Source of the DNA: Ndongobacter massiliensis
GTDB lineage: Bacteria > Bacillota > Clostridia > Tissierellales > Peptoniphilaceae
Length of the DNA: 64,000 nt
Assembly: GCF_900120375.1 (NCBI RefSeq)
Contig: NZ_LT635480.1
Location: forward strand, 496,001 to 560,000
Reading direction: 5' to 3'
Position numbers and translations under genes: made by a program. Below, piece after piece: positions 15,901 through 24,984 of the stretch. Within the stretch, counting starts at the first letter, position 1; every line of letters starts with the position of its first letter. The notes below the pieces were generated by a model, which saw nothing but the letters and a program-made list of their open reading frames with translations, searched no databases and was not told the DNA's origin.

Positions 15901-18754
15901 GGAGGAAAAACCGTATCCGAACGAGAAGTACGGCGCGTATGATTACCCACAGTACAGCCTGTTCATGAAGTATGATCTGATCAACAGCTATGGAAATATC
16001 CGGGACCGGGGAACGGATGTCGTCAATACGGCGGCCTTTGTCAATACCTCGGATGGCGAATGGGATCCGGACGATATCGACTTTTCCAGCAATAAAAATC
16101 CCGCAACCTACAGATATTTTCAAGAGCTGGCGGATTCCATGCGGGATCCTCAAAGCGGAAGCACCGATAATTTCGGCTTGTGTTATAAGCAGATGCACTT
16201 TGAAAATATCACCATTGCCGAAGCGGGAACGGAACAGCAAGTTCGGAATCTGGATAATGGGGAAGATTTCGGCGCCGTAACGGAAGGCGTTGTCGGCAAC
16301 CATCTTTATACGGATACAAATTACCAGTACCGGCTGGCGTATTATCAGGAAAAAGCGGCGAAGGGCGCCGAAATTGTTTTCTATGACATTCTGGATCAGG
16401 CAATTAAGGACGAGACGCCGAAATCCCAGTGGCAGGGAACCTTTACCGGTGTAGATCTGTCTGCGATTGCCGGACGGCTTTCCGCCGGAAGCAAAAATGA
16501 TTATGCGGATCCGAAGCTCTTTTATGCGACGGAGGTTCCGACGGGTGATATGAATGTTGATGACTCCATCTGGCACCCATATCCGGAGGATGATTCGAAT
16601 TTCGATAAAACGCAGGTCAAAGCGATCGCGATCGATGTCCGAAAGGCGAAAAGTGGAAAACCCTTTGTCCTGGCGGAATCTTCCGCGCTGGTCGCGTTCG
16701 TCAACATGAAGGCGCCTTCGGATGAGTCTCTCGATCAAAAATATGCCGTCAATGAGCATCAGGTTAAGGCGGTCAATATTACGGGAACACAACCGACTGG
16801 ACAAGAAAAGCCCGCCTCTCTTTATGCGGCCTGCAAGCTGACCTTACACAAGGTCGATCTGGCTCTTACGAAAGCTTCCGATCCGAAATCCGGAACGGAG
16901 GAAAAACCTGCAGAAATCGCCAATAAAAAAGGCGAGAAGGTCACTTATACGTTGACCGTTCGCAATACGAATGATGCCCTTCCTCTGCAGGACGTCGTGG
17001 TAGAAGATCTTCTTCCGGAGGGATTGAATTTTGATCTGAGTCGGATCAGCGCGTCCAGCACGGCCGTTTCGAACGAGGATTTACAGAAAAAGTTAACACA
17101 GACCCTCGACGGGCGGAAGCTGCAGTGGACCATAAAGACGCTGGAAAGAAGTGAGAGCGTCACCTTCACGATTCCCACAGAACTTTCCGAACAATCCGAC
17201 GAGGTGAAAATCTTTGAGAATTGCGCTGAAGTCATAAAGGCAAATGAGCGCACGCTGAAGATTCTTTCGGATACCACCTGGCACAGTGTTCTGCCGCGAA
17301 AAGATTTGACATTGGCGAAAAAATGGGAAGATGAGAACCAAAATGCGTTGAAAGAGGCGCCGGTTGAGAAGGTTACAATTGGGCTTTACCGGAACGGCAA
17401 TAAGGTGCAAGAGATCGCGCTGGAAGCGTCTGGGGACTGGAAAGCGGTTCTGAAAGATCTGGAGATTTTTGATCCGAAAACTAGGGAAGACTATGACTAT
17501 ACCGTAAAAGAAGAGGGAACGGACAAATCCGATGAAATCCAATTTAAGGATCGCTGGTACAAGGTTATCATTTCCAAAGGGGAGGAAACGGACTTTCTCG
17601 TGACCAACCGGAGGATTAGAACCTGGACGCCGATTGTTCCGGCAACCCGCAAGCTGCAGGTTTCGAAAGCTTGGGAAGGTCTTTCTGGGGAAAATGCGGC
17701 GATGGAAACCGTGCGCGTCCAGCTTCTGAAAAATGGAGAGCCGACCGATCAGATTTTGACCCTGAATGCGGACAACCATTTTACGGCGACCTTCGAAAAT
17801 CTGAAGGATACGGACAAAATCGATGGCATCAGTCCGAAGAACACCTATTCGGTCCGGGAGCTTCAGGACGACGGCAAGATTGTCGAAGAAGGACAAACGC
17901 TGACGATCGGAACACGGGACTATTCCGTCCATTATGAGGAGATGCCAGATAAAAGTATCCGGGTTGTCAATACGCTGGTCAATCCGAAGCGGGTCATTTC
18001 CGGTGAAAAGATTTGGAAGGATGCGAATAATCAGGATGGAAAGCGTCCCGAATCGGTAACGATGCATCTTTTAGCAGACGGAAAGGAAGTTGAGACGCTG
18101 ACGGTTCGCGAAGGAGAGGATGCGGCTTGGCGTTTTGCTTTCCCGGAGGTTCCGACTTACGACGCCGAAGGCAACTGGATCACTTGGACGGTAACGGAAG
18201 ATCCCGTACCGAATTATGAGACGGAAATTCAGCAGACGCCGGACGGGAACGATGCTGCGGAAGCAGACGGCGCAAAATGGACGGTCGTCAACACGCATGA
18301 GCCGGAACGACTCGATATCCCGGTACAAAAACTCTGGGTAGATGGGGAGAATGCAAAGAATCAGCGTCCGCAGTCGGTACAAATTCGTCTCTTTGCAAAT
18401 GGAAAGTCGGTGGAAGAGTTTGTGTTAAAAGAAGGGCCCGACGGGCATTGGACGCACAACTTCCGGAATCTGCCGCGCTACGAAGGCGGAAAAGAAATCG
18501 AGTACACGCTTGCCGAGGTGGAGTGCAAGGGGTATACGAGCGAAATTCGAGGCGATGCGGCAAAGGGCTTCGAGGTGATCAACACGGAGATACCGGAACC
18601 GAAGATCACGAAAGAGGTTTCCGAGAAGACAACGCCGAAAACCGGCGACCAAGGTCCGGCAACGCCGCTGACAATACTGGCAGGTTCCGCTGCGCTGTTG
18701 CTTCTGTCGTTGTTCCCTCGAAAAAAAGAGCGAAACAGAGGTAGAAGGCGCTGA
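12968..18754 (+). CDS. Large Cna-B-domain surface adhesin with TPKTGD sorting signal
   Basis: A 1928-residue wall-anchored protein. An N-terminal signal peptide (KERMKRWLVCFLTLALILSNF, cleavage near AFA-DE) is followed by a Ser/Glu-rich disordered stretch to about residue 115. Then comes a long region of about 1150 residues that I cannot assign, probably the ligand-binding head. A DUF11-type repeat (KKGEKVTYTLTVRNTNDALPLQD) near 1300-1430 precedes four Cna-B domains from about 1440 to 1870. Each has the W-x-D/E start (KKWEDENQN, KAWEGLSGE, KIWKDANNQ, KLWVDGENA) and closes with V(T/I)N. The C terminus has TPKTGD, a hydrophobic helix and a basic tail. An upstream TTG at 12911 is in frame, but the ATG at 12968 sits behind GGGGTGGGGGAAG and directly heads the signal peptide. 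Confidence 0.9.
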   Translation: MKERMKRWLVCFLTLALILSNFTVGGPAFADETRPVVGQVTEKEPEGADSTEGKSEEERILSSPSDAEEISGQKSPSESLTESSSNEPQEEVNTGSEDFLEEQTENTLSSSELELSEESAAQALRGSESDADYKFRVSWDNPVNATTAGYSYEDGEQTILSFHDMYNKLYAASVAISFNLVDTGNIRILPERAVKITIPSVLFRTWAGDASTHWDGKADSLLEKAQMQTQLPEAPAVSDSSSFSWEGDPTDCNGTITIFNSKPINGSKTDHMVFSYHFLPTLLGVDTNGDYSKTFEVGIEIDADTNGTVDFAKKQSLTVKAHTETRAPKLALTRADKDAEGNDVYFNWQPVWGPKPADADDFFYVVYRADLERFGTKTESSTQPFSYRFENLGSVAGEDGELAGAWCRSDAAFESVQGATDFRPPFSNIAKKDWQQVIWADGAAETVLNEPMGIDDNFVDGIDQKYLDFGGTYVNYISSRNTSGWKSFFLLMRYPNRLIEEARANGVDMVKTGINVHNQVKVTQIARDGNPAHTFVRTADAEANVLLLGKGQYGYWKDYDGRPHNKSANSPGNAYGAQTALLEGKEAPMESGSNMWGELSFRHTAETRAANPKWDEEHETYTAATRWISIADRGKILSRRQGSVAGNLGDLKDQQSLSDADIRYKSFRIYLSEYDGILTKIGLWEKNTKESSDYAAYRPAEVYIRKQGERAYTKYAEIYKRNRSNYEAVYADGTSEKKSENQYFSLPDNVVDVRFAHESKFFATRAFFDVVEYLQPTASVKAYVQKCVNDGQGTLYTAPADFWMTEKKSERVDLTAVSIPQAVSDSTDEENTVYISHSLSQIRRDSSVYFFIDNYRDNAAKSEQRASVILIPGNRMGRLGDGMDLNRKYVKDSDLMQRYAMNKGVIYNLLPAGTKIDPDTLKVGRHYLSTTETEESPGGGLRDRYSSIDPSFYTVEYLKNYKNSGATMVKITIHDLPEEEKPYPNEKYGAYDYPQYSLFMKYDLINSYGNIRDRGTDVVNTAAFVNTSDGEWDPDDIDFSSNKNPATYRYFQELADSMRDPQSGSTDNFGLCYKQMHFENITIAEAGTEQQVRNLDNGEDFGAVTEGVVGNHLYTDTNYQYRLAYYQEKAAKGAEIVFYDILDQAIKDETPKSQWQGTFTGVDLSAIAGRLSAGSKNDYADPKLFYATEVPTGDMNVDDSIWHPYPEDDSNFDKTQVKAIAIDVRKAKSGKPFVLAESSALVAFVNMKAPSDESLDQKYAVNEHQVKAVNITGTQPTGQEKPASLYAACKLTLHKVDLALTKASDPKSGTEEKPAEIANKKGEKVTYTLTVRNTNDALPLQDVVVEDLLPEGLNFDLSRISASSTAVSNEDLQKKLTQTLDGRKLQWTIKTLERSESVTFTIPTELSEQSDEVKIFENCAEVIKANERTLKILSDTTWHSVLPRKDLTLAKKWEDENQNALKEAPVEKVTIGLYRNGNKVQEIALEASGDWKAVLKDLEIFDPKTREDYDYTVKEEGTDKSDEIQFKDRWYKVIISKGEETDFLVTNRRIRTWTPIVPATRKLQVSKAWEGLSGENAAMETVRVQLLKNGEPTDQILTLNADNHFTATFENLKDTDKIDGISPKNTYSVRELQDDGKIVEEGQTLTIGTRDYSVHYEEMPDKSIRVVNTLVNPKRVISGEKIWKDANNQDGKRPESVTMHLLADGKEVETLTVREGEDAAWRFAFPEVPTYDAEGNWITWTVTEDPVPNYETEIQQTPDGNDAAEADGAKWTVVNTHEPERLDIPVQKLWVDGENAKNQRPQSVQIRLFANGKSVEEFVLKEGPDGHWTHNFRNLPRYEGGKEIEYTLAEVECKGYTSEIRGDAAKGFEVINTEIPEPKITKEVSEKTTPKTGDQGPATPLTILAGSAALLLLSLFPRKKERNRGRRR

Positions 18755-18774
18755 AAACCGACGAGTCGGTTTTT
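18754..18774 (+). terminator. Terminator after the adhesin gene
   Basis: AAAACCGA/TCGGTTTT stem with loop CGAG immediately after the stop codon. Confidence 0.75.
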
Positions 18775-18861
18775 AGAAAGGCAAACGGATCCCCATAAGG
18801 AGTCCGAAATCGAAAGGCTTTGAAGAAACGAAAAGGGGCTGTTGAAAAATGGCCTTAATAT

Positions 18862-18916
18862 AAAGGGGCTGTGTCGAACGATTTACTCGTTCTGACACAG
18901 CCCCTTTCGCCTTTTT
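18862..18916 (+). terminator. Long second terminator or repeat-type hairpin
   Basis: A 14-bp outer stem (AAAGGGGCTGTGTC and its complement), an inner 5-bp stem and a 7-base loop are followed by CTTTTT. The arm sequence AAAGGGGCTGT also occurs alone at about 18834, suggesting a dispersed repeat family. Confidence 0.8.
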
Positions 18917-19064
18917 GAAAATTGCGTTGGTGTTCAAGAATAGCAAGCTTTCACAGGGAGTGGATGGTCATTTGATTCAGGCAGAGGGGGAGTGAAACTT
19001 CTCCCATTTCTCTTGTACATGTGGCACAATAGTTGGGAAGGGAATATCATAACGGAGGAACATT

Positions 19065-20183
19065 ATGTCGCAGAGCATTTTAACGATTTTGTTTGCCGTA
19101 GTGCTACTGCTGAGCGGCTGTACCGCCGGGCAGAAGGATCAAACAGAGAAAGTGGAAGCACAGGAAACAGAAATGGCTGGACAGATCTCTACGATGTCCG
19201 GGGAGGAGAATAGCTATATGGATACAACGGAAAATGTCATCTATTTGGCAGGCGGATGTTTCTGGGGCATGGAGCAGCTAATGCAGTCCATTCCCGGCGT
19301 CATTGATGCCCAAAGCGGCTATGCCAACGGCACCTGCGCAGAAGACGCCGATTACCGAACCGTATGCAAGGGCGATACCGGTTTTCGGGAAACCGTGCGT
19401 GTGGAGTACGACCCCGAGCAGGTGAGCCTGGATGCGCTGTTACTTGCCTATTTCTATGTAATTGATCCCACGGTGGAGAATCGGCAGGGCAATGACGTGG
19501 GGAGTCAGTATCAGACCGGTGTCTATTACACCAATGACAAGGCCAAAGAAACGGTGGAGCGCATCGCAGAAATAGAACGAGGGCGCAGCGAGAAGTTCCA
19601 GGTGGAAATCGGACCGCTGCGAAACTACTATCCCGCGGAGGCATATCATCAAGACTACTTGGAGAAGAATCCGGGCGGCTACTGCCATATTCCATGGGAA
19701 GAGATGGAATTATTCTCCAAGTTGCGCATCGATCCGGGCGACTATAAAAAGCCGGCGGCGGAGATCATCCGCGACAAGCTGACGGAAGAGCAGTATCGCG
19801 TTACCCAGGAAAGCGGAACGGAACGTGCCTTTACCGGCGCATTCTGGGATCAGTTCGAGAAGGGCATTTATGTGGATGTCGTTACCGGGGAGCCGCTTTT
19901 TTCCTCCACGGATAAATTTGAAAGCGGTTGTGGATGGCCCGCCTTTACAAAGCCAATTGAAGAGCCTGCCGTGGTGGAGATTGCGGACGACAGCCTCGGA
20001 ATGCACCGTACGGAGGTGCGCAGCCGTACCGGAGATTCCCATCTCGGCCATGTGTTTCAAGGTGATCCGGAATCCCCCAATGGCGTGCGCTATTGCATTA
20101 ACAGCGCGGCTCTTCGCTTTGTACCTTACGCGAAGATGGAAGCGGAAGGCTATGGGTATCTCCTGTACCTGTTTGAGAAGTGA
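19065..20183 (+). CDS. msrAB: Lipoprotein methionine sulfoxide reductase MsrA-MsrB fusion
   Basis: A 372-residue extracellular repair enzyme that reduces both stereoisomers of methionine sulfoxide in proteins. A type II signal peptide with lipobox LLSGC (Cys near 19) anchors it to the membrane. The MsrA domain follows with GGCFWG (catalytic Cys near 65) and YHQDYL. The MsrB domain carries [21 protein letters not shown] and the catalytic Cys in RYCINSA near 344. The CxxC zinc pair usual in many MsrB proteins is absent at the expected place (DVVTGEPLF), as in other non-zinc MsrB forms. GGAGG lies 7 bases before the ATG. The placement between two surface proteins suits a role in protecting exported proteins. 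Confidence 0.94.
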   Translation: MSQSILTILFAVVLLLSGCTAGQKDQTEKVEAQETEMAGQISTMSGEENSYMDTTENVIYLAGGCFWGMEQLMQSIPGVIDAQSGYANGTCAEDADYRTVCKGDTGFRETVRVEYDPEQVSLDALLLAYFYVIDPTVENRQGNDVGSQYQTGVYYTNDKAKETVERIAEIERGRSEKFQVEIGPLRNYYPAEAYHQDYLEKNPGGYCHIPWEEMELFSKLRIDPGDYKKPAAEIIRDKLTEEQYRVTQESGTERAFTGAFWDQFEKGIYVDVVTGEPLFSSTDKFESGCGWPAFTKPIEEPAVVEIADDSLGMHRTEVRSRTGDSHLGHVFQGDPESPNGVRYCINSAALRFVPYAKMEAEGYGYLLYLFEK

Positions 20184-20204
20184 GACGGCAAGTTGATCAG
20201 CGCC

Positions 20205-20231
20205 ATCTTGGCATGGCATACAAGATTTTTT
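20205..20231 (+). terminator. Weak terminator after msrAB
   Basis: ATCTTG/CAAGAT stem with a 10-base loop, followed by six T's. Confidence 0.5.
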
Positions 20232-20322
20232 CATCTCGGTCCATCTCTGTCGTGTCGCGAATGCAGTCCAGTCGGGTACGGGCGATCGCCTGAGACCGAC
20301 CGGTTACCTACGCTGTTTTTTT

Positions 20323-23283
20323 CTACTGTCTATTTCCGACTTTTCTCCGCCGTACGACGGCAAGAAGCACTAGTGTACCGGCTGACAGCATTACCAAACC
20401 GAGCCAGATCCTCAACGGGTTGGTATCCCCGGTTTTCGGGGTTGTGTCCGACGCGATGGAAATCGAGGGACGGGGTGCGGTTGTCGGTTTTTCTACGGAG
20501 ACCCGGGGCTTTCCGGATGTAGGTTCCTCCGGGGCACTTCCCGGCTTGGTGGATGCGCTGGGATCCGGTTTTTTCGGGTCCGTAGTTTCGCCGTGATCCG
20601 GTTCTTCCAATACTTTATAATCGCAATCCAGGAAGCCGACAGTCAGTGCGCCGCTTGCGACGCCGTCACAGAAGCGATAAACGGGGCGCTGCCCGTTCAT
20701 GGTGTACGAAGCATCCAGAATGGCAAAGCCTTCGTTGTTTGCTGCGGTATCCACCCCGGCGGCGGGAAGAACATGTGTAATTGCCGGCTCTGCATGACCG
20801 CTCAGCGAGATTTTCGCCATTCGATTGCCATACCCGTCGTCCGCCGCTACCCAGAGTACGTGCTCATACGTGTCGTAATCCAGCGCCATGGCGCCGCCCA
20901 GCTTGGAGTCGATGTCCGCAATTTGTACCACCGTTTCATCCGCATTGAGGACGTAGGCGTACACATGGCCATTATCTTCCAATGCCACGAAGAAAACGCC
21001 ATTGGCAACCGCATCGGGGTAGTTGGCAGCATCAAAGGCCGCACCGGTGTTCTGGTCCAGCAATTTGCCGATGACATCGGCATTGGACACCCACTCGACC
21101 GCTTCAATGCCCATGTTTGCGGAAACCTGGGGCAGAGACCCCGTTAAATCCCATTCTTTTTGGGCGGTGAGCACGGTGCCGTCGCCGTTGGGATCGACTG
21201 TCAGAATCGAGTTATAGTTGACTCCTTTGGCACTGTTGTCGCGTTCCGAAGCGATGTAGACCATGCCGTCCCCGTCCACCGTAATGCCTTCGGCATCTGG
21301 TCCCTTCGCTTTTTCATTGCCGACGTCCTTGCGGAAACCGATGCGTTTGCCCAGTTCAAAGCCGGGCGCAAACGTCAGGGTGCCGTCTTTGGCAACGTCT
21401 ATGATCCAGAAAGTCGCCGTTCCGTTGTCCACTGCATAAAGTTTTCCATTGGCAAAATCCAAGCCTGAAGAATCTTCCAGGAAGGTCGGCGTAGTGTCAA
21501 ACACGCGAACCTCGTCGCTGCCGGGCCATGCCACGATTTCTGGGATACCGGCGAATTTATTTGGCGCACCGGGCGTAGGTTCAGAAGTGTTTTTATAGGT
21601 AGTACCGTTTACATCCGGGTACACTCCCCACGTGGGAGCGGTGTGCGATCCTTTTGACCAGGTTGTGGCGGCAATAGGCTGTCCGCTCTCAAGCAGTCGC
21701 ACGGAATCGCCTTTTCCGAGGCCAAAAGCAAATCCGTTCACGCCGTTGTCGTCCTGATAAATGACCAGGAATCCGTTGGCAGGAATGGTGGTGCCTGTTG
21801 GAATGGTGTACGGGTCTTTCTCTTTTTCGTCTAGCAGTACCAGTCCGGAGATATCCAACGCTTCGGCGGTCGGATTGGCGAGCTCGATCCAATCGGGACC
21901 GCCGGCGGGATCTTTGGACTGCACTTCATTGATCACCACCGGATTGACAATCTTATTCCGCTTTCCCTTTGTTGCGGTGGAAAAATCCTGAAAATCACCG
22001 GAGCCGTCCGGAATACGTGCATAGACTCCATTCGCATGACTTGTCCAACGGTATTGGGCGACGATGTTGCCGCCGGCATCATAAATGGTCGCCTCATCCG
22101 CTTTGCCCAGACCGAAGGTAAAATCTTTATTCTGATCGAACACGTAGAATGTGCCTGGCGCTAATGTAGTTCCTTCCGGCACCGGGGTGACGTCCGCTTT
22201 GTGTCCCACCGGGTCATTGTCCAACAGGTGCCAGCCGGAAATGTCCACCGGTTGCGTGCCGACGTTGAGAACCTCCACCCAGTCGATTACATCGCCGTTG
22301 GATTCGACTTCATTGATTACAACGTCCGGGACATAACGGTCATTGGCAAGACCCCTCGTTTCCTTCGTCAGGCAGAAGGTGCCGGCGCCGTCTGGATAAC
22401 GCCCATAGGATGCTTTTGCGGGATCTCCGTCATACGAAGCGTGTTCCGTCCAGCTATATTCGTCCAGTACATTGCCTTCCTTGTCATAGAGTCGAATCGC
22501 ATCTCCGGAACCGATGCCGATGGTGGCTTCAAACGTCCCTGCAAGAAAGCGGTTTGTCGTATCATCATAGATCAGCCCGTTGCTTTTCGCATCCACAACC
22601 AGCAATTCTCCCGCAGCAAGCGTGCTTCCTTTAGGGAAGCGCCAGCGATGATCGTCAGAATTGTCACGCAGTTCAAATCCGCCAAGGTCCAGCGCTTCCT
22701 CCCCGACATTCATCAATTCAACCCAATCGTCCGGGCTCGAATTGATCTCATTCAGCACGAGCGCCGGATTTCCGGACGGCTCTGCAGGATCTGGCGCAAT
22801 TGACGTTGCATTTGCGGCGCCGGGTGTTGCTTCTGCATCGACAAAGCTACCATCGCTTTGCCGCGACCATGTGCCAACTGCGACGCCGATATAGTCATAG
22901 CGATCAACCAGCTTATCATTTTGGTTGTACAATACCGCGGAATCCGCTTTTCCAAGACCGAAGTCGAAATGAACGTTCTCTTCCAGCACCAGAAAAGCTC
23001 CGGGTTCTAGTACTGTGCCCGCGGAAAACGGGGTGGTTTTTCCCTCACTTTTCCGCTCTAGTTCTTTATCATCGGTCAGATACCAGCCGGAGATGTCAAT
23101 CGGCTGCGAACCGATGTTCACAATCTCCACCCAATCATTTCCCTTATCCGGGGCATCCGATTCTACTTCGTTGATAACAACGGTGTTTGGTTGCGGTGAT
23201 TCTGGCTCTTCCGCAAAAACTGGCCCCTGTAACAACAGAACTGCCAACAGAAAAACGCACAGCATCTTGGTTGTTCGTTTCAT
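20323..23283 (-). CDS. Wall-anchored protein with four lamin-tail domains and a beta-propeller-like region
   Basis: A 986-residue secreted protein. Signal peptide (residues 1-24, ending VFA-EE), then four lamin-tail (LTD) domains, each opening with VVINEVES-type or LVLNEINS-type strands and containing DWVE(I/L) and ISGW or LGGF. Their starts are near residues 35, 174, 318 and 448. About residues 580-880 form a repeat-rich beta region with GLDFANGKLYAVDNG, KGPDAEGITVDGDGMVYIASERDN and GGAMALDYDTYEHVLWVAADDGYG. This resembles the SdiA-regulated/phytase-esterase-like propeller. A Pro/Thr/Ser stalk, TPKTGD, a hydrophobic helix and RRRK follow. LTD domains in bacteria accompany secreted nucleases or hydrolases, but no nuclease motif is visible. 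It is convergent with msrAB. AGGAGGG precedes the ATG. Confidence 0.85.
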   Translation of the reverse strand: MKRTTKMLCVFLLAVLLLQGPVFAEEPESPQPNTVVINEVESDAPDKGNDWVEIVNIGSQPIDISGWYLTDDKELERKSEGKTTPFSAGTVLEPGAFLVLEENVHFDFGLGKADSAVLYNQNDKLVDRYDYIGVAVGTWSRQSDGSFVDAEATPGAANATSIAPDPAEPSGNPALVLNEINSSPDDWVELMNVGEEALDLGGFELRDNSDDHRWRFPKGSTLAAGELLVVDAKSNGLIYDDTTNRFLAGTFEATIGIGSGDAIRLYDKEGNVLDEYSWTEHASYDGDPAKASYGRYPDGAGTFCLTKETRGLANDRYVPDVVINEVESNGDVIDWVEVLNVGTQPVDISGWHLLDNDPVGHKADVTPVPEGTTLAPGTFYVFDQNKDFTFGLGKADEATIYDAGGNIVAQYRWTSHANGVYARIPDGSGDFQDFSTATKGKRNKIVNPVVINEVQSKDPAGGPDWIELANPTAEALDISGLVLLDEKEKDPYTIPTGTTIPANGFLVIYQDDNGVNGFAFGLGKGDSVRLLESGQPIAATTWSKGSHTAPTWGVYPDVNGTTYKNTSEPTPGAPNKFAGIPEIVAWPGSDEVRVFDTTPTFLEDSSGLDFANGKLYAVDNGTATFWIIDVAKDGTLTFAPGFELGKRIGFRKDVGNEKAKGPDAEGITVDGDGMVYIASERDNSAKGVNYNSILTVDPNGDGTVLTAQKEWDLTGSLPQVSANMGIEAVEWVSNADVIGKLLDQNTGAAFDAANYPDAVANGVFFVALEDNGHVYAYVLNADETVVQIADIDSKLGGAMALDYDTYEHVLWVAADDGYGNRMAKISLSGHAEPAITHVLPAAGVDTAANNEGFAILDASYTMNGQRPVYRFCDGVASGALTVGFLDCDYKVLEEPDHGETTDPKKPDPSASTKPGSAPEEPTSGKPRVSVEKPTTAPRPSISIASDTTPKTGDTNPLRIWLGLVMLSAGTLVLLAVVRRRKVGNRQ

Positions 23284-23478
23284 AAACCCTCCTTAAATAT
23301 ATGAGACTACAATATTCCAATGCCGACTATAGGAGAGCTATGTTAAATCCACAAGAGAAAGAATGTAAAATTTGTGTGTGTTTTGGGCGGTGCAGATTTC
23401 CATCGGCACTTGCGTTGGGACATCATCTTTCAGGAAGCAATAGGCTGCGATACAATGAACTTATCAGGAGGAACCAAA

Positions 23479-23706
23479 ATGAAGAACAAGAAGGTATGTC
23501 CGAAGTGCGGCAGTCGGGACATTATCATCGTGGAAGGATACAAGGGAGCTTACGGTACCGGCAATAATATTCAGGTGGGGCTAACTACTTTAAGCGCCGT
23601 TCTTGTGGACCGTTATGTTTGCGGGAAATGCGGATATAGCGAAGAGTGGATCCGTCCGGAGGATATTGAAAGAGTTCGAAGGTCCAGACACGCGAAAGAA
23701 TGCTGA
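23479..23706 (+). CDS. Small zinc-ribbon protein
   Basis: A 75-residue protein with two Cys pairs, CPKCGS at residue 7 and CGKCGY near 48, the pattern of a treble-clef or zinc-ribbon domain. The central GAYGTGNNIQVGL is uncharged and the tail is basic. The function is unknown. The ATG at 23479 has AGGAGG 9 bases upstream. The upstream in-frame start would add an unlikely 35-residue leader. It stands alone, divergent from the LTD protein. Confidence 0.7.
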   Translation: MKNKKVCPKCGSRDIIIVEGYKGAYGTGNNIQVGLTTLSAVLVDRYVCGKCGYSEEWIRPEDIERVRRSRHAKEC

Positions 23707-24110
23707 GATCGGGGGACTTTTAGGAAATACGGATTTTTGCGCGACTGCTGAAAAAAGCTATGATTGGAGTTAGGGCAGGACCTTCATCCAGGCGCCCAGG
23801 CAGATCGCAACGCTTCCTTTGTTAACAAGTTTTCCGGGAAAATTGGTGTAGTTGTTTTAACGAAAGAAAAATGAAAAAGCGACTGAAATCAGCGCATTTC
23901 TTTGAAAATAAACAATATTTCGACAATTATAAACTACTTTCTTCATTTCTTTAATGCTTGAAAGTAGTTTATTTTGTTGATAGGATATAAAAGCCGAAGG
24001 GACGAAGACGGAACACGACTCGCATCTGTACGAGTGTGTCGCTGAGGAATGCCCTCCCGATAAGAGGTGCTTTTTTAGCGCGTTCACTTTTTTGATGGAC
24101 AGGAGGCTTT
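23707..24110 (+). other. Non-coding region with two hairpins ahead of the RpiR gene
   Basis: 23930-23941 and 23960-23971 are perfect 12-base inverted repeats (TAAACTACTTTC) with an 18-base loop and a T-rich tail. Around 24013-24076 a second folded stretch (ACACGACTCG paired with CGAGTGTGT) ends in six T's at 24071-24076, just before the RpiR ribosome site. This could be terminator plus leader attenuation. I recognise no named riboswitch class here. Confidence 0.5.
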
Positions 24111-24875
24111 ATGGATTATCCGCAATTGTTGGAAAAGCTGGAAATGTGTTCGTCGAAATTTACAGCTACGGATCGGCAGCTGGCTGATTTTTTCACAAAT
24201 ACGTGGAAGTTGGATGATATATCCGCCCGCTATGTTACGGAACAGGCATTTACCTCCTTCGCATCGCTGACACGGTTTGCAAAAAAACTGGGATACCGGG
24301 GATATCGCGAATTTGCCTTCGATTATCGCAGGGAGACGCCGGAGGAAGTGCAGGGAGTGGAAAAAACGGTTCATCCGAGCATTGTACGCCATGAGGCGAT
24401 GGTGCGGCGTTGCGCGGCTTTGTTGGATCCAAGTGCGGTGAAGGCAATGAGCCGGAGCATCGTAGCGCATCCGCGCGTGCAGTTTTATGGGGTTGGCAGT
24501 TCCGGACTGGCAGCGCAGGATGTATCCATCCGCCTTAGTCAGATGGGCATTGACGCCTCATCCGTGGTGGATGTGCATCAACTGCGCGATAACCACCGTT
24601 GCGTGGATCAATCGACCATGATCGTCGGATTTTCGCTAAGTGCGCAAACGACGGAAATCATGGAGGCGCTGATGCGGGCGAAAGAGTGCGGCGCCTGTGT
24701 CCACTTACTGACGGCGCAGGAACCGGCAAAGCGGTATCAGGCAATCGATGCTGTCCATTATGTGGCAGAAGTGAAAAAGTCAAAGGAGGGGGGCGTTTCG
24801 CCGCAGCTCCCGATTCTCGTTTACATGGACGCCGTTTTAGCGGAAATTGACCGCGAAAAGCAGGCGGGCGCATAG
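24111..24875 (+). CDS. RpiR/MurR-family transcriptional regulator (HTH plus SIS)
   Basis: 254 residues. Residues 1-75 are the HTH_6 domain (LTATDRQLADFF-like, then VTEQAFTSFASLTRFAKKLGYRGYREF). Residues 105-245 are a SIS sugar-phosphate sensing domain (VQFYGVGSSGLAAQD, MIVGFSLSAQTTEIMEAL). Such regulators respond to phosphorylated sugars or related metabolites and usually control adjacent transport and catabolism genes. It is the first gene of the run to 32892, so it probably regulates the TRAP/LarA genes. AGGAGG lies 5 bases before the ATG. Confidence 0.9.
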   Translation: MDYPQLLEKLEMCSSKFTATDRQLADFFTNTWKLDDISARYVTEQAFTSFASLTRFAKKLGYRGYREFAFDYRRETPEEVQGVEKTVHPSIVRHEAMVRRCAALLDPSAVKAMSRSIVAHPRVQFYGVGSSGLAAQDVSIRLSQMGIDASSVVDVHQLRDNHRCVDQSTMIVGFSLSAQTTEIMEALMRAKECGACVHLLTAQEPAKRYQAIDAVHYVAEVKKSKEGGVSPQLPILVYMDAVLAEIDREKQAGA

Positions 24876-24984
24876 TGACAAACGAGGCGTAGGACGCATT
24901 GCAGCGGAGGCTTGGTGACGAAATTGGATGCGCATAGAGCATTCGGTCGGGTCGCGGCGTCGATGCGGTACGAAAGGGGTTGCC

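Noticed and set aside
15818-16804. Long antisense open frame (328 codons) inside the adhesin gene
   Set aside because: Shadow of a GC-biased coding strand; Arg/Ile-rich and without family likeness.
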